A stretch of 64,000 bases of DNA from Streptomyces sp. NBC_01341 (lineage in GTDB: Bacteria; Actinomycetota; Actinomycetes; Streptomycetales; Streptomycetaceae): positions 1,116,001 through 1,180,000 of the forward strand of contig NZ_CP108364.1 in the NCBI RefSeq assembly GCF_035946055.1. Reading direction: 5' to 3'. The notes beneath the pieces were generated by a model. It did not search any database, had not been told where the DNA came from, and saw only the letters and a list, made by a program, of their open reading frames with translations. Shown one piece after another: positions 25,478 through 35,317 of the stretch; position 1 is the stretch's first letter; the number at the start of each line of letters is the position of its first letter. A program made the position numbers and the translations under genes.

Positions 25478-26326
25478 ATGGGACGGGTCACGGAGCGTCG
25501 CCGCATCATCCGCATCCGGGACGGGGCGGTCACGACCCGTCCCGACACCCTCGTCGCCGAGGAGCCCCTGGAGATCCGGCTGAACGGCAAGCCGCTCGCC
25601 ATCACCATGCGCACCCCGGGCGACGACTTCGCGCTCGCGGCGGGCTTCCTGGTGAGCGAGGGTGTGATCGGCGAGGGTTCCGAGGTGCAGTCGATCGTGT
25701 ACTGCGCCGGGGCGACGGCCGACGGCGTGAACACGTACAACGTGGTGGACGTGAAGCTGGCGCCCGGCGTCGTGGTCCCCGACATCACGCTGGAGCGCAA
25801 CGTGTACACCACGTCGTCCTGCGGCCTGTGCGGCAAGGCCAGCCTCGACGCGGTCCGCACCACGACCCGCCATCCCGTCTCCGACACTCCCCCGGTCCGG
25901 GTGACACCCGAGCTGCTCTCCGCTCTCCCCGACCGGCTGCGCGAGGCGCAGCGGGTGTTCGACCGGACCGGGGGCCTGCACGCCGCGGCACTGTTCTCGG
26001 CGGAGGGCGAACTGCTGGACATCAGGGAGGACGTCGGCCGGCACAACGCGGTCGACAAGCTCGTGGGGCGCGCCCTCACCGACAACCGGCTGCCCCTCTC
26101 CCAGTCGATCCTTCTGGTGTCGGGGCGCGCCTCCTTCGAGTTGGCGCAGAAGGCGGTGATGGCGGGGATCCCGATGCTGGTGGCGGTCTCGGCGCCGTCG
26201 TCGCTGGCCGTGGACCTCGCGGCCGAGAGCGGACTGACCCTCGTGGGTTTCCTGCGGGGGCAGTCCATGAACGTGTACGCGGGTGACCACCGCATCGCCC
26301 TCGGGGCGACGGTGGGCCAGGGCTGA
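25478..26326 (+). CDS. fdhD: formate dehydrogenase sulfurtransferase FdhD
   Basis: A 282-residue FdhD. It transfers sulfur from a cysteine desulfurase to the molybdenum cofactor of formate dehydrogenase, which is needed for activity. The CxxC sulfur-carrying loop is [10 protein letters not shown] (Cys115, Cys118). [17 protein letters not shown] and [21 protein letters not shown] are family hallmarks. It is the last gene of the operon, 5 nt after the iron-sulfur subunit, which supports the formate dehydrogenase assignment of the upstream genes. Confidence 0.97.
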   Translation: MGRVTERRRIIRIRDGAVTTRPDTLVAEEPLEIRLNGKPLAITMRTPGDDFALAAGFLVSEGVIGEGSEVQSIVYCAGATADGVNTYNVVDVKLAPGVVVPDITLERNVYTTSSCGLCGKASLDAVRTTTRHPVSDTPPVRVTPELLSALPDRLREAQRVFDRTGGLHAAALFSAEGELLDIREDVGRHNAVDKLVGRALTDNRLPLSQSILLVSGRASFELAQKAVMAGIPMLVAVSAPSSLAVDLAAESGLTLVGFLRGQSMNVYAGDHRIALGATVGQG

Positions 26327-26407
26327 TCCGGCCCGCCCGCTGCACGGGGCAGGGGTCCGGCCGACGGGGAGCGCCCCCTGCGCCGGCCGGGCCCTCTCCT
26401 GCCTGCC

Positions 26408-27439
26408 TCAGCCCACCGGGACGGGCTGCTGCGACAGGGTCGCGTCGTCCGGGAGCGGATCGCGTGAGCGGCGCTTCGCGATGACCGCGCAGACCATGAG
26501 CTGCATCTGGTGGAAGAGCATCAGCGGCAGCACGGCGAGGCTCGCGTGCGCGCCGAACAGGACGCTCGCCATCGGCAGCCCCGCGGCGAGGCTCTTCTTC
26601 GATCCGGCGAACTGGATGGCGATGGCGTCCTCGCGCCCGAAGCCCAGCCGCTTCGCCCCCCGCCGGCTGACGGTGAGCATCAGGGCCAGCAGGACGGCCT
26701 CCGCCGCGAGGAGGGCGCCGAGCCGCAGCGGGGTGACCTGGTGCCAGATTCCGGCCACCATGCCCTCGCTGAACGCCGTGTAGACGACGAGCAGGATCGA
26801 GCCGCGGTCGACGAGGCCGAGGACCTTGCGGTGCCGGGTGAGGAAGCCTCCGATCCAGCGGCGCAGCACCTGCCCGGCGATGAAGGGCACCAGCAACTGG
26901 AGGACGATCTTCACCAGCGAGTCCAGGGAGAAACCCGCCGCGCTGCCGCCGAGCAGCACGGCTGCCAGCAGCGGGGTCAGCACGATCCCCGCGAGGCTGG
27001 AGAACGAGCCCGCGCAGATGGCGGCCGGCACGTTGCCTCGGGCCATCGAGGTGAAGGCGATCGACGACTGGATGGTCGAGGGCACCAGGCACAGGAAGAG
27101 GAAGCCGTCCTGGAGCTGCGGGGTCAGGACGTACGGCACGAGCCCGTGGCTGGCGAGCCCGAGCAGGGGGAACACCACGAAGGTGCAGGCCAGGACGGTG
27201 AGGTGGAGCCGCCAGTGCTTCAGCCCGTCGAGTGCCTCCGCGGTCGAGAGGCGCGCCCCGTAGAGGAAGAAGAGCAGGGCCACCGCCCCCGTCGACGCCC
27301 CGCCCGCCGCGGCCGCCCCCGTCCCCGAGGCGGGCAGCAGAGCCGCGAGAACCACCGTGCCGATCAGCGCCAGTATGTACGGGTCGACCGGCAGCCAGGT
27401 CGGCGGCACGGGGATACGGCGGCTGGTACGGCGGCTCAT
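26408..27439 (-). CDS. SBF-like (bile acid:sodium symporter family) transporter
   Basis: A 343-residue membrane protein with about nine to ten hydrophobic helices, of the SBF-like/YfeH group (PF13593). Recognisable segments are LLFFLYGARLSTAEALDGLK, CLVPSTIQSSIAFTSMARGN and AIQFAGSKKSLAAGLPMA. The second methionine (MSRRTSRRIPVPP) was taken as the start, with GAGAGGG about 10 nt upstream. It is divergent from a LysR regulator 115 nt away, which probably controls it. Substrates of this subgroup are not established; organic anions are plausible. Confidence 0.88.
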   Translation of the reverse strand: MSRRTSRRIPVPPTWLPVDPYILALIGTVVLAALLPASGTGAAAAGGASTGAVALLFFLYGARLSTAEALDGLKHWRLHLTVLACTFVVFPLLGLASHGLVPYVLTPQLQDGFLFLCLVPSTIQSSIAFTSMARGNVPAAICAGSFSSLAGIVLTPLLAAVLLGGSAAGFSLDSLVKIVLQLLVPFIAGQVLRRWIGGFLTRHRKVLGLVDRGSILLVVYTAFSEGMVAGIWHQVTPLRLGALLAAEAVLLALMLTVSRRGAKRLGFGREDAIAIQFAGSKKSLAAGLPMASVLFGAHASLAVLPLMLFHQMQLMVCAVIAKRRSRDPLPDDATLSQQPVPVG

Positions 27440-27554
27440 GTGCTCCGTGCCCTCTCGGTGGAATCGTGGCCTCCCCACCCTGCTCCTCATCCGGTGAATC
27501 GGGAATCCGGCATACCGAACTTACTGTCATCACGTTTCGCGATAGCCTCTGCCC

Positions 27555-28448
27555 ATGTACGACCCCGTCCAGCTCCGCACGTTCCTGGCCGTCGCGCAGA
27601 CCCTGAGCTTCACCCGGGCGGCACGCCGACTCGGCGTCCGGCAGTCGACGGTGAGCCAGCACGTGCGCCGTCTGGAGTCGGAGACGGGGCGCCGGCTCTT
27701 CAGCCGTGACACGCACCGGGTCGATCTGACCCAGGACGGCGAGGCCATGCTGGGTTTCGCGCGGACGATCCTGCAGGCCAACGAGCGGGCGGCGGCGTTC
27801 TTCACCGGGACCCGGCTGCGCGGGCGGCTGCGCTTCGGCGCGTCCGAGGACTTCGTCCTGACCCGGCTGCCGGAGATCCTGGAGTCCTTCCGCCGCGAGC
27901 ACCCCGACGTGGATCTGGAACTGACGGTGGAGCTGTCCGGGACACTGCACCGGCAGCTCTCGGCGGGCCGGCTCGATCTGGTCCTCGCCAAGCGCCGCGC
28001 CGGTGACACCCACGGCGAGCTGGTCTGGCACGACACCCTCGCCTGGATCGGCGCCCCGCAGCTGCGCGTCGACCCCGACCGCCCGCTGCCGCTGATCGCC
28101 TTCCCGCCGCCCGGCATCACCAGGGCCCGCGCCCTCGAGGTGCTGGAGCAGCACGGCAGGTCCTGGCGGCTCGCGTGCACGAGCGCGAGCCTGAGCGCGC
28201 TCGTCGCGGCCGCGCGCGCGGGCCTGGGGGTCATGGCGCACACCCGTGGGCTCATTCCCCCGGGGCTCGTCCCCGTGCCCGCGAGGGCGGGACTTCCGGA
28301 GCTCGGAGATGTGGATTTCGTGCTGCTGCACGGGCGGCGCGGCGGCACCGCCCAGGGGGCGGCGGACGCCCTCGCGGCCGCGATCCTGGCCAGCGGCGAC
28401 CGGCTGCACCGCAGTCCCGGCGACCCGCGGCACTCCGAACCGGCGTAA
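27555..28448 (+). CDS. LysR family regulator
   Basis: A 297-residue regulator. The N-terminal winged helix is typical (FLAVAQTLSFTRAARRLGVR, QSTVSQHVRRLE), and a substrate-binding domain begins near residue 90 (GRLRFGASEDFVLTRLPEIL). No ribosome site precedes the ATG, but TAGCCT stands 6 nt upstream (27543-27548), as for a leaderless mRNA. It is divergent from the SBF-like transporter, its probable target. Ligand unknown. Confidence 0.92.
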   Translation: MYDPVQLRTFLAVAQTLSFTRAARRLGVRQSTVSQHVRRLESETGRRLFSRDTHRVDLTQDGEAMLGFARTILQANERAAAFFTGTRLRGRLRFGASEDFVLTRLPEILESFRREHPDVDLELTVELSGTLHRQLSAGRLDLVLAKRRAGDTHGELVWHDTLAWIGAPQLRVDPDRPLPLIAFPPPGITRARALEVLEQHGRSWRLACTSASLSALVAAARAGLGVMAHTRGLIPPGLVPVPARAGLPELGDVDFVLLHGRRGGTAQGAADALAAAILASGDRLHRSPGDPRHSEPA

Positions 28449-28652
28449 GTGCCGCGTACAGATTCCGTGGAGATTCCCTTCCGAGCCACTTACCACTCGC
28501 CCGGATGTCCGCCCGAGCCCGGCCCATCTGGCCCGATTTACACGGTAGGCCTGGCCGGATGCCACGTTTTCAGGAGACTTCGGACCCTCCCGCGGGCTTG
28601 CCCCGTGAGGTAGCGTCGCGGCGCCGTGCGGAGCCCCACAAGGAGCAGGTCA

Positions 28653-30476
28653 TTGCGCGAGTTCACCGTCCCCCCCATGGCCGCTGCCCCTCAAGTCGGC
28701 GGTCTTGCCGATACCGTCTTCGACTTCGCGGAGGAGGACCCCCAGCGGACGGCCCTCGGCCGCAAGGACGCGGAGGGCCAGTGGCACGACGTGTCCGCCG
28801 CCGCGTTCCGTGACGAGGTGCTCGCCCTCGCGAAGGGGCTCATCGCCCAGGGCATCCGGTTCGGCGACCGGGTCGCCCTCATGTCGCGTACGCGCTACGA
28901 GTGGACCCTGTTCGACTTCGCGCTCTGGACCGTGGGCGCCCAGTCGGTGCCGGTCTACCCGACCTCGTCGGCCGACCAGGTGCTCTGGATGCTCCACGAC
29001 GCCGAGGTCGTGGCCGTCATGGTCGAGCACGAGGACCACGCCATGACCATCGGCTCGGTCATCGACCGGCTGCCGAAGCTCCTGCGGCTGTGGCAGCTGG
29101 ACGCCGACGCGGTGACGGAGCTCTCCGAGGCCGGGACCCTGGTCGACGACGAGGTCGTACACCGGCACCGCCGCGCGGTGACGCCCGAGTCGGTGGCCAC
29201 CGTGATCTACACCTCGGGCACGACGGGGCGCCCCAAGGGCTGCGTGATCACCCACGCCAACTTCATGTTCGAGGCGGACACCATGGTCTCGCGCTGGCAT
29301 CCGGTGTTCCTCTCCAAGCCCGGGGAGGAGGCGGCCACGCTGCTCTTCCTGCCTCTCGCCCACGTCTTCGGCCGCATGGTGGAGATCGCCGCGCTGAGGG
29401 GACGCGTGAAGCTGGGACACCAGCCGGAGCTGTCGGCGAAGGCGCTCATGCCGGACCTGGTCTCCTTCCGGCCCACCTTCATCCTCGCCGTGCCGTACAT
29501 CTTCGAGAAGGTGTTCAACGGTGCCCGGCGCAAGGCGGAGTCCGAGGGCCGGGCCGGCGCGTTCGACAAGGCCGTGGAGATCGCGGTGAAGTACGCGGAG
29601 GCGCTGGAGGAGCGGGCCTTCGGGACCGGCCCCGGGCCGTCCGCTGGCCTCCGGATGCAGCACCAGTTCTTCGACAAGGTCGTCTACCGCAAGGTGCGCG
29701 AGGCGATGGGCGGCCGGGTACGGCACGCGATGTCCGGAGGCTCCGGGATGGACAGAAGACTCGGGCTGTTCTTCGCCGGTGCGGGTGTGAGCGTCTTCGA
29801 GGGTTACGGACTCACCGAGACGACCGCCGCGGCCACCGCCAATCCCCCCGAGCGCACCCGCTACGGCACCGTGGGCCAGCCGATCCCCGGCTCCACCGTG
29901 CACATCGCCCGGGACGGCGAGGTGTGGGTGCACGGGGCGAACGTGTTCTCCGGCTACCTCGGCGATCCCAAGTCCACCGACGCGGTGCTGAACGACGGCT
30001 GGCTGGCCACCGGCGACCTGGGAACGCTCGACGAGGACGGCTATCTGACCATCACCGGGCGCAAGAAGGAGATCCTCGTGACGTCCGGCGGCAAGAGTGT
30101 CGCCCCGGCAGGCCTGGAGGAGCGGGTCCGCGCCCACCCCCTGGTCGCACAGTGCATCGTCGTCGGGAACGACCGGCCCTACATCGCGGCCCTGGTGACC
30201 GTGGACACGGAGGCGGTGGAGCACTGGCTCGCCATGCAGGGCCGGGCGCCGATGCGGGCGGTGGACCTGGTGCGGGACCCGGATCTGGAGATGGAGGTGC
30301 GCCGGGCGGTGGTGGCCGCCAACACCGCGGTGTCCCAGGCGGAGTCGATCCGCACGTTCCGCATACTGGCGCACCAGTTCACCGAGGAGCACGGGCTGCT
30401 GACACCCTCGCTGAAGCTGAAGCGGAAGGCGATCGAGACGGCGTACTCGGCGGAGGTCGACGCCCTGTACCGCTGA
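28653..30476 (+). CDS. long-chain fatty-acid-CoA ligase (FadD type)
   Basis: A 607-residue adenylate-forming enzyme. The AMP motif is YTSGTTGRPKGC, followed by LPLAHVFGRMVEIAAL, FEGYGLTETTAAAT, GWLATGDLG and the hinge ITGRKKEILVTSGGK; LKLKRKAIE near the end holds the catalytic Lys region. It resembles the long-chain ligases of the M. tuberculosis FadD15 type. The start is TTG (LREFTVPPMA), because AAGGAG lies 8 nt before it; a GTG nine codons earlier has no ribosome site. It activates fatty acids with ATP and CoA. Stands alone on its strand. Confidence 0.93.
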   Translation: MREFTVPPMAAAPQVGGLADTVFDFAEEDPQRTALGRKDAEGQWHDVSAAAFRDEVLALAKGLIAQGIRFGDRVALMSRTRYEWTLFDFALWTVGAQSVPVYPTSSADQVLWMLHDAEVVAVMVEHEDHAMTIGSVIDRLPKLLRLWQLDADAVTELSEAGTLVDDEVVHRHRRAVTPESVATVIYTSGTTGRPKGCVITHANFMFEADTMVSRWHPVFLSKPGEEAATLLFLPLAHVFGRMVEIAALRGRVKLGHQPELSAKALMPDLVSFRPTFILAVPYIFEKVFNGARRKAESEGRAGAFDKAVEIAVKYAEALEERAFGTGPGPSAGLRMQHQFFDKVVYRKVREAMGGRVRHAMSGGSGMDRRLGLFFAGAGVSVFEGYGLTETTAAATANPPERTRYGTVGQPIPGSTVHIARDGEVWVHGANVFSGYLGDPKSTDAVLNDGWLATGDLGTLDEDGYLTITGRKKEILVTSGGKSVAPAGLEERVRAHPLVAQCIVVGNDRPYIAALVTVDTEAVEHWLAMQGRAPMRAVDLVRDPDLEMEVRRAVVAANTAVSQAESIRTFRILAHQFTEEHGLLTPSLKLKRKAIETAYSAEVDALYR

Positions 30477-30625
30477 GGCCGGTGATCCCGAACCTGATGT
30501 TGCGTCAGGTCCGGCCGGTCCATTTCGGCGGATCCACGGACGGGACACCGCGGACGGGAATGCGTGGGGCTCCCCGATCGTTGTCCTCGGGAGTACCAAC
30601 CCCACAACGTTAGGATCGACTGCTC

Positions 30626-31462
30626 GTGAGCCAGGTCCCCACCATCACCCTCAACAACGGCCTCGAGATGCCGCAGCTCGGTTTCGGTGTCTGGCAGGTG
30701 CCGGACGACGAGGCCACGGCGGCCGTGACCACGGCCCTGGAGGCCGGGTACCGGAGCATCGACACCGCCGCGATCTACGGGAACGAGACGGGCACCGGGA
30801 AGGCTCTCGCCGGCTCCGGTGTCCCCCGCGAGGAGCTCTTCGTCACCACCAAGCTGTGGAACGGCGAGCAGGGGCACGACTCGACCCTCCGCGCGTTCGA
30901 CGCGTCGCTGGACAAGCTGGGCCTGGACTACGTCGACCTCTACCTGATCCACTGGCCCGTGCCGGCCAAGGACGCCTACGTCGACACGTACAAGGCCTTC
31001 GAGCGGATCCTCGCCGACGGCCGCGCGAAGTCCATCGGGGTGTCGAACTTCCACCCGGAGCACCTGGAGCGCCTGATGGGCGAGACGTCCGTCGTGCCCG
31101 CGGTCAACCAGATCGAACTGCACCCGCAGCTCCAGCAGGCCGACGCACGCGCCTTCCACGCCCGGCACGGCATCGTCACGGAGGCCTGGTCGCCGCTGGG
31201 CTCGGGCAGGGGCCTCCTGGAGGTCCCGACGGTGGCCGCCGTCGCCCACAAGCACGGCAGGACCCCCGCGCAGGCGGTGCTCCGCTGGCACCTGCAGACC
31301 GGACACGTGGTGATCCCCAAGTCCGTGACGCCGTCGCGGATCGCGGAGAACATCGACGTCTTCGACTTCGAGCTGGACGCCGACGACCTCGCCGCCTTCG
31401 CCGCTCTCGACGAGGGCAAGCGCCTCGGCCCCGACCCGGCCGAGTTCAGCGCCGGCGCCTGA
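30626..31462 (+). CDS. aldo/keto reductase (2,5-diketo-gluconate reductase type)
   Basis: A 278-residue (beta/alpha)8 NADPH-dependent reductase. The catalytic tetrad is visible: Asp and Tyr in SIDTAAIYGNE, Lys in FVTTKLW and His in LIHWPVP. The cofactor loop IPKSVTPSRIAENIDVFDF is typical. The GTG has no ribosome site; TAGGAT stands 9 nt upstream (30611-30616), so the transcript may be leaderless. A strong hairpin follows the stop. Substrate range of this group is broad. Confidence 0.93.
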   Translation: MSQVPTITLNNGLEMPQLGFGVWQVPDDEATAAVTTALEAGYRSIDTAAIYGNETGTGKALAGSGVPREELFVTTKLWNGEQGHDSTLRAFDASLDKLGLDYVDLYLIHWPVPAKDAYVDTYKAFERILADGRAKSIGVSNFHPEHLERLMGETSVVPAVNQIELHPQLQQADARAFHARHGIVTEAWSPLGSGRGLLEVPTVAAVAHKHGRTPAQAVLRWHLQTGHVVIPKSVTPSRIAENIDVFDFELDADDLAAFAALDEGKRLGPDPAEFSAGA

Positions 31463-31474
31463 CCCGCGCTGTCC

Positions 31475-31518
31475 GACGGCGCCCCCACCGCTGCTTTACG
31501 CGCGGTGGGGGCGCCGTC
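31475..31518. terminator. bidirectional hairpin terminator
   Basis: A perfect 17-bp stem (GACGGCGCCCCCACCGC with its complement) and 10-nt loop, between the convergent aldo/keto reductase and pterin dehydratase genes. It should stop transcription from both sides. Confidence 0.88.
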
Positions 31519-31531
31519 GTGTTCCGAGGCG

Positions 31532-31837
31532 CTACTCCGCGCCGTGCGAAGGGGCGACGGCCTCGATCCGGGCGGCGAGTCCGAGGTCCTTCGCCGTGAC
31601 GGCACCACCCGCGTCGTGCGTGTGCACCGAGACTGCCACGGTGTTGTACCCCAGTGTCAGGTCCGAATGGTGATTGAGCTCGTCCTGGATCCGGGCGACG
31701 TGGACGGTCAGCGCTGCGGCGGCGAAGTGGGACGGCAGCCGGTAGGTACGGGTGATCCGGTCCCCCTCCAGCCGCCAGCCGGGCAGTTCACCCAGTCCGG
31801 CCTCGACGTCGTGCGCGGACAGCGGTTCGGTGGGCAC
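31532..31837 (-). CDS. 4a-hydroxytetrahydrobiopterin dehydratase (PCD/DCoH)
   Basis: A 101-residue protein. NHHSDLTLGYNTVAVSVHTHDAG carries the PCD motif (His-His, YN, THDAGG, then KDLGLA), although the common HHP is HHS here. It dehydrates 4a-hydroxytetrahydropterins formed by aromatic amino acid hydroxylases. GAGGAG is 7 nt before the GTG. No hydroxylase lies nearby. Confidence 0.92.
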   Translation of the reverse strand: MPTEPLSAHDVEAGLGELPGWRLEGDRITRTYRLPSHFAAAALTVHVARIQDELNHHSDLTLGYNTVAVSVHTHDAGGAVTAKDLGLAARIEAVAPSHGAE

Positions 31838-32038
31838 AGGGGGGCTCCTCGGGGGCCGGCGCGGTCAGCGGTGCCCGTGACGTTACGGTCCGGGGGGCCC
31901 GCTGTCGCGCCCGACACGGAACGCGCCACCGGCGCGGTGGCCGGCGGGGACGGCGCGGAGAACGGCGAGGCCGCTCCCCGCGGAGCGCGACCGCCGCGTC
32001 CGGTGGTGGCGTCCGGCCGAATCCACGGAGCGTCGCCG

Positions 32039-32779
32039 TCAGGTGGCGTCCACCCGTGTCCACGGAGCGTCGCCCCTGCCGAGCAGCACCGTGACGGCGA
32101 CGACCCCCAGCAGGATCACCACGGCGGCCAGCAGGGGCAGTTCGCGTGGGCCGCCCAGCACGGCGGCCCCTCCCGCCACGGCGCCGGCCAGCATCGCCGC
32201 GGGCGAGAGGCCCCGTCGGCCCACCCTGCTTCCCGGCCCCTTGGCGAGCCGGCTGTCGGCGACTGTGCCGGTGAGCGTCCGGGTCAGCACCGTGGTCGTG
32301 AAGTCGGGGACTGCCATGGCCCGGACAGCGGCGTTCTGCACGCCGAGGCCGAGACCCAGCAGCGCGATGAGCGCGAAGCGGGCGCCTCCGGTGTAGGGGC
32401 CGCCCGACACGAGGGAGACGACGAGGGCGGCGGCCAGACAGGCCGTCTCGACGAGGAGTGCGTTCCGCAGCCGGCGGCCCCGGTCGGCCCGGGTCCTGTG
32501 CACCGCGATCCCGCCGGACCAGGCCCCGGCCACGAACGACGCCAGGGCCACCGCCGAGGCGAGCACCGAGAACCCGGGGGCGCCCGCGAGGGCGAAACCC
32601 ATGAAGACGACGTTGCCGGTCATGTTGGCGACGAAGACGTGCCCCAGGAGCAGATAGCTGAACGCGTCGACGAGCCCGGTGAGCACGGTCAGCGCCAGCA
32701 GGAGCGGCGGCAGCGGCCCGTCCGGTCCGTCCAGGTCCGGTACGAGTGTGGCCCAGGCGTCACGCAGCACGACGGGCAT
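32039..32779 (-). CDS. DUF1275 (YoaK) membrane protein
   Basis: A 246-residue protein with about six hydrophobic helices and the DUF1275 signature: ALTVLTGLVDAFSYLLLGHVFVANMTGNVVFMG, then LGLGVQNAAVRAMAVPDFTTTVLTRTLT. The function of the family is unknown. The ATG was chosen because the motif-bearing first helix follows it closely and the open frame upstream is low-complexity. It lies between two divergent or convergent units and has no obvious partner. The 201 nt downstream of it toward the pterin dehydratase hold no gene. Confidence 0.88.
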   Translation of the reverse strand: MPVVLRDAWATLVPDLDGPDGPLPPLLLALTVLTGLVDAFSYLLLGHVFVANMTGNVVFMGFALAGAPGFSVLASAVALASFVAGAWSGGIAVHRTRADRGRRLRNALLVETACLAAALVVSLVSGGPYTGGARFALIALLGLGLGVQNAAVRAMAVPDFTTTVLTRTLTGTVADSRLAKGPGSRVGRRGLSPAAMLAGAVAGGAAVLGGPRELPLLAAVVILLGVVAVTVLLGRGDAPWTRVDAT

Positions 32780-32846
32780 GAGCGGCGGACTCCGATCGCT
32801 GGGCGTGCTCGGGATTGTGCCGCAGCCGTGCGCCTGCCCGGCCCGT

Positions 32847-32885
32847 ACGCGCCGGGCAGGAGCGGATTCGTCCTGCCCGGCGCGT
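32847..32885 (-). terminator. hairpin terminator after secDF
   Basis: A 15-bp stem (ACGCGCCGGGCAGGA with its complement) and 9-nt loop, about 78 nt past the SecDF stop on the minus strand. Confidence 0.75.
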
Positions 32886-32962
32886 GCGGATCGCACCACG
32901 GATCGCACCCGCGAACAGCCGGGCGCGGGGGCGCCGTGCCCGTGCCCCGGCCGCGCACGGTG

Positions 32963-35281
32963 CTACACCCGCGCCCCGTTGTCAGCAGGGTCACGGCGGC
33001 GGCCCGGCTTCGCCCCGCTCCGCGACCGCTTCGCCGCGGGCGGTGGCGCCTTGCTGCTCCGCTCCAGCAGAAGTGCCCCGGGGACTGCCGTCAGCACCGA
33101 GGAGTACGTGCCCACGCAGACGCCGATGAGCAGAGCGAGCGCGAAGTCCGCGAGCGAGTCGCCGCCGAGCACCGCCAGGGCGACCAGGATGAACAGGACG
33201 CCCGCCCCGGTGTTGACCGTACGGGGCACGGTCTGCAGGACGGCGTGACCGGCCACTTCGAAGACGGGTGAGCGGCGGTTGCGCGCCCACAGTTCCCGTA
33301 CCCGGTCGAAGACCACCACCGAGTCGTTGACGGAGTAGCCGATGACGGTGAGCAGGGCGGCGAGGAAGATCCCGTCGACGGGGCGTCCGAGCCAGGCGAA
33401 GGCGCCGACCAGTACGACGACGTCGTGCACCAGCGCCCCGACGGACGCCACGGCGAACGTCCAGCGGAACCGCGCGGCCAGGTAGGCGAGTTGCACGAAG
33501 ACGGCGACACCCAGCGCGATCAGCGCGTGACGGCGGAGCTCGTCGCCGAGGCTGGGGCCGATCAGCTCGTCGCGCACCTTGGTGGTCTCGCCGCCCTCCT
33601 CCGCCAAGGCCGAACGCAGAGCGTGCTCCCCGTCGTTGTCGAGGCCCCCGGTCCGCACGGACAGGTCGCCGCCACCCGCGGTGGTGACCTCGGCGTCCTC
33701 GAAACCCGCCGCGGCGATGGTGTCGCGGGCGGTCTCGACGTCGACGGGCCGGCTGGTGGAGTACTCCACCAGCCGGCCCCCGGTGAACTCCACCCCCAGA
33801 TCCACCCCACGCACGAGGATGCCGGTCACGGCGATCAGGACGAGCGCGAGCGAGGTCAGCAGCCAGCGGCGCGGCGACCGGAAGAGCCGGGGGTCCCGTG
33901 CCTCGATCCAGGTACGGACCCGGCCGGGCATGCCGATCCCGTTCACCTCCCGGTAGTCGCTGACGAACCGGGAACCGGCCGCGATCTCGGTGAGGGCCCG
34001 GGCGATGACGAGTGCCGAGAACATCGAGACCAGCACCCCGATCGCCAGTGTCACCCCGAAGCCCTTGACCGGTCCCGAGCCGAGGAAGAACAGGAGCGCG
34101 GCGGCGATCAGGGTCGTGACGTTGGAGTCGGCCACGGCGCTCCAGGCGTTCCGGAAGCCGGCGGTCAGTGCGGAGCGCAGCGAACGGCCGGGGCCGGCCG
34201 CGTACTCCTCGCGGGCCCGTTCGAAGACCAGGACGTCGGCATCGACCGCCATCCCGATGGCGAGGACGAACCCGGCGAGCCCCGGCAGGGTCAGGGTGAC
34301 TCCGAGGGCGACGAGCACGGCGTACGAGATGACCGCGTAGGCCGCGAGGGCGAGAGCCGCCAGGGCCCCGAAGAGGCGGTACACGCAGGTGATGAAGAGC
34401 GCCGTGGCGGCGGCGCCGATCAGCGCCGCCGTGGCGCCGGCGTCGATGGCTGCGGCGCCGAGTGTCGGGCCGACCGTCCGCTGTTCGACGATCTCGACGG
34501 GCACGGGGAGGGCACCGCCCTTGACGAGCAGGGCGAGATCGCGCGCCTCGTCGGCACTGAACGAACCGGTGATGCGCGTGGATCCGGAGGGCAGACCTGC
34601 TTCGCAGGCGACCGACGGATCGACCTGGGGCGAGGAGATGACCTTTCCGTCGAGCACGATCGCGACGCGGCGTCGCTCGTCTCCGGCCGGATGGCAGGCC
34701 GCGTCCCCGGTCAGCCGGGTCCACCGCTCACCCGCGTCCTTGTGGAAGTCGAGGGCGACGCTCCAGCCGGAGCCTTGTTGCGCGTCGAAGCCGGCAGTGG
34801 CGTCCGCGACTCCCGCGCCGGACAGGTGGACCGGACCGAGGGACAGGGGGCTGCCCTGTTCGTCCGGCAGCGTCGGCCCGCTGCCTTCCCGCTGCCCGGC
34901 CGTGGGCCCGTCGTCCGGTCCGGTCTCGCCGGGGCCGCGCACCGCGTGGAATCCGAGCTGGGCCGTCCTGCCGATGACGTCGGCGGCCTGGCGCGGGTCC
35001 TGGACGTCGGGGAGTTCGACGATGATCCGGTCCTCTCCCGACCGGGTCAGGACGGGTTCGGCGACACCGAGCGAGTCGATGCGCTTGCGGAGGACCTCCA
35101 TGGTGCGATCGGTGCTCTCCCGGTCGGCCTCGGCGGTGTCCGAGTCCTTGGCCTGCAGCACCATGCGGGTGCCGCCCTGGAGGTCCAGGCCGAGTCTGGG
35201 GGACATGGTCAGTGTGATGAACACGGAGACGAGCAGCGCGGCAGCAGCCAGAACCGCCCGCACCGTGGTGGCGCGAGTCAT
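32963..35281 (-). CDS. secDF: fused protein-export membrane protein SecDF
   Basis: A 772-residue SecD-SecF fusion with about twelve membrane helices. The SecD half has LGLDLQGGTRMVL, the P1 domain, and VLAIGMAVDADVLVFERAREE. The SecF half has DLGVEFTGGRLVEY and LTVIGYSVNDSVVVFDRVREL; the two intramembrane Asp residues of the proton path are present. SecDF uses the proton gradient to pull secreted proteins through SecYEG. Streptomyces normally also have separate secD and secF genes, so this is probably a second system. GGAGG is 6 nt before the ATG. Last gene of an operon with the Mbl-like gene; its C-terminus is Lys/Arg-rich. Confidence 0.94.
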   Translation of the reverse strand: MTRATTVRAVLAAAALLVSVFITLTMSPRLGLDLQGGTRMVLQAKDSDTAEADRESTDRTMEVLRKRIDSLGVAEPVLTRSGEDRIIVELPDVQDPRQAADVIGRTAQLGFHAVRGPGETGPDDGPTAGQREGSGPTLPDEQGSPLSLGPVHLSGAGVADATAGFDAQQGSGWSVALDFHKDAGERWTRLTGDAACHPAGDERRRVAIVLDGKVISSPQVDPSVACEAGLPSGSTRITGSFSADEARDLALLVKGGALPVPVEIVEQRTVGPTLGAAAIDAGATAALIGAAATALFITCVYRLFGALAALALAAYAVISYAVLVALGVTLTLPGLAGFVLAIGMAVDADVLVFERAREEYAAGPGRSLRSALTAGFRNAWSAVADSNVTTLIAAALLFFLGSGPVKGFGVTLAIGVLVSMFSALVIARALTEIAAGSRFVSDYREVNGIGMPGRVRTWIEARDPRLFRSPRRWLLTSLALVLIAVTGILVRGVDLGVEFTGGRLVEYSTSRPVDVETARDTIAAAGFEDAEVTTAGGGDLSVRTGGLDNDGEHALRSALAEEGGETTKVRDELIGPSLGDELRRHALIALGVAVFVQLAYLAARFRWTFAVASVGALVHDVVVLVGAFAWLGRPVDGIFLAALLTVIGYSVNDSVVVFDRVRELWARNRRSPVFEVAGHAVLQTVPRTVNTGAGVLFILVALAVLGGDSLADFALALLIGVCVGTYSSVLTAVPGALLLERSSKAPPPAAKRSRSGAKPGRRRDPADNGARV

Positions 35282-35317
35282 GGGAGTCCTCCCGGGCAGG
35301 CGTCGGCCGCCCCGGAC

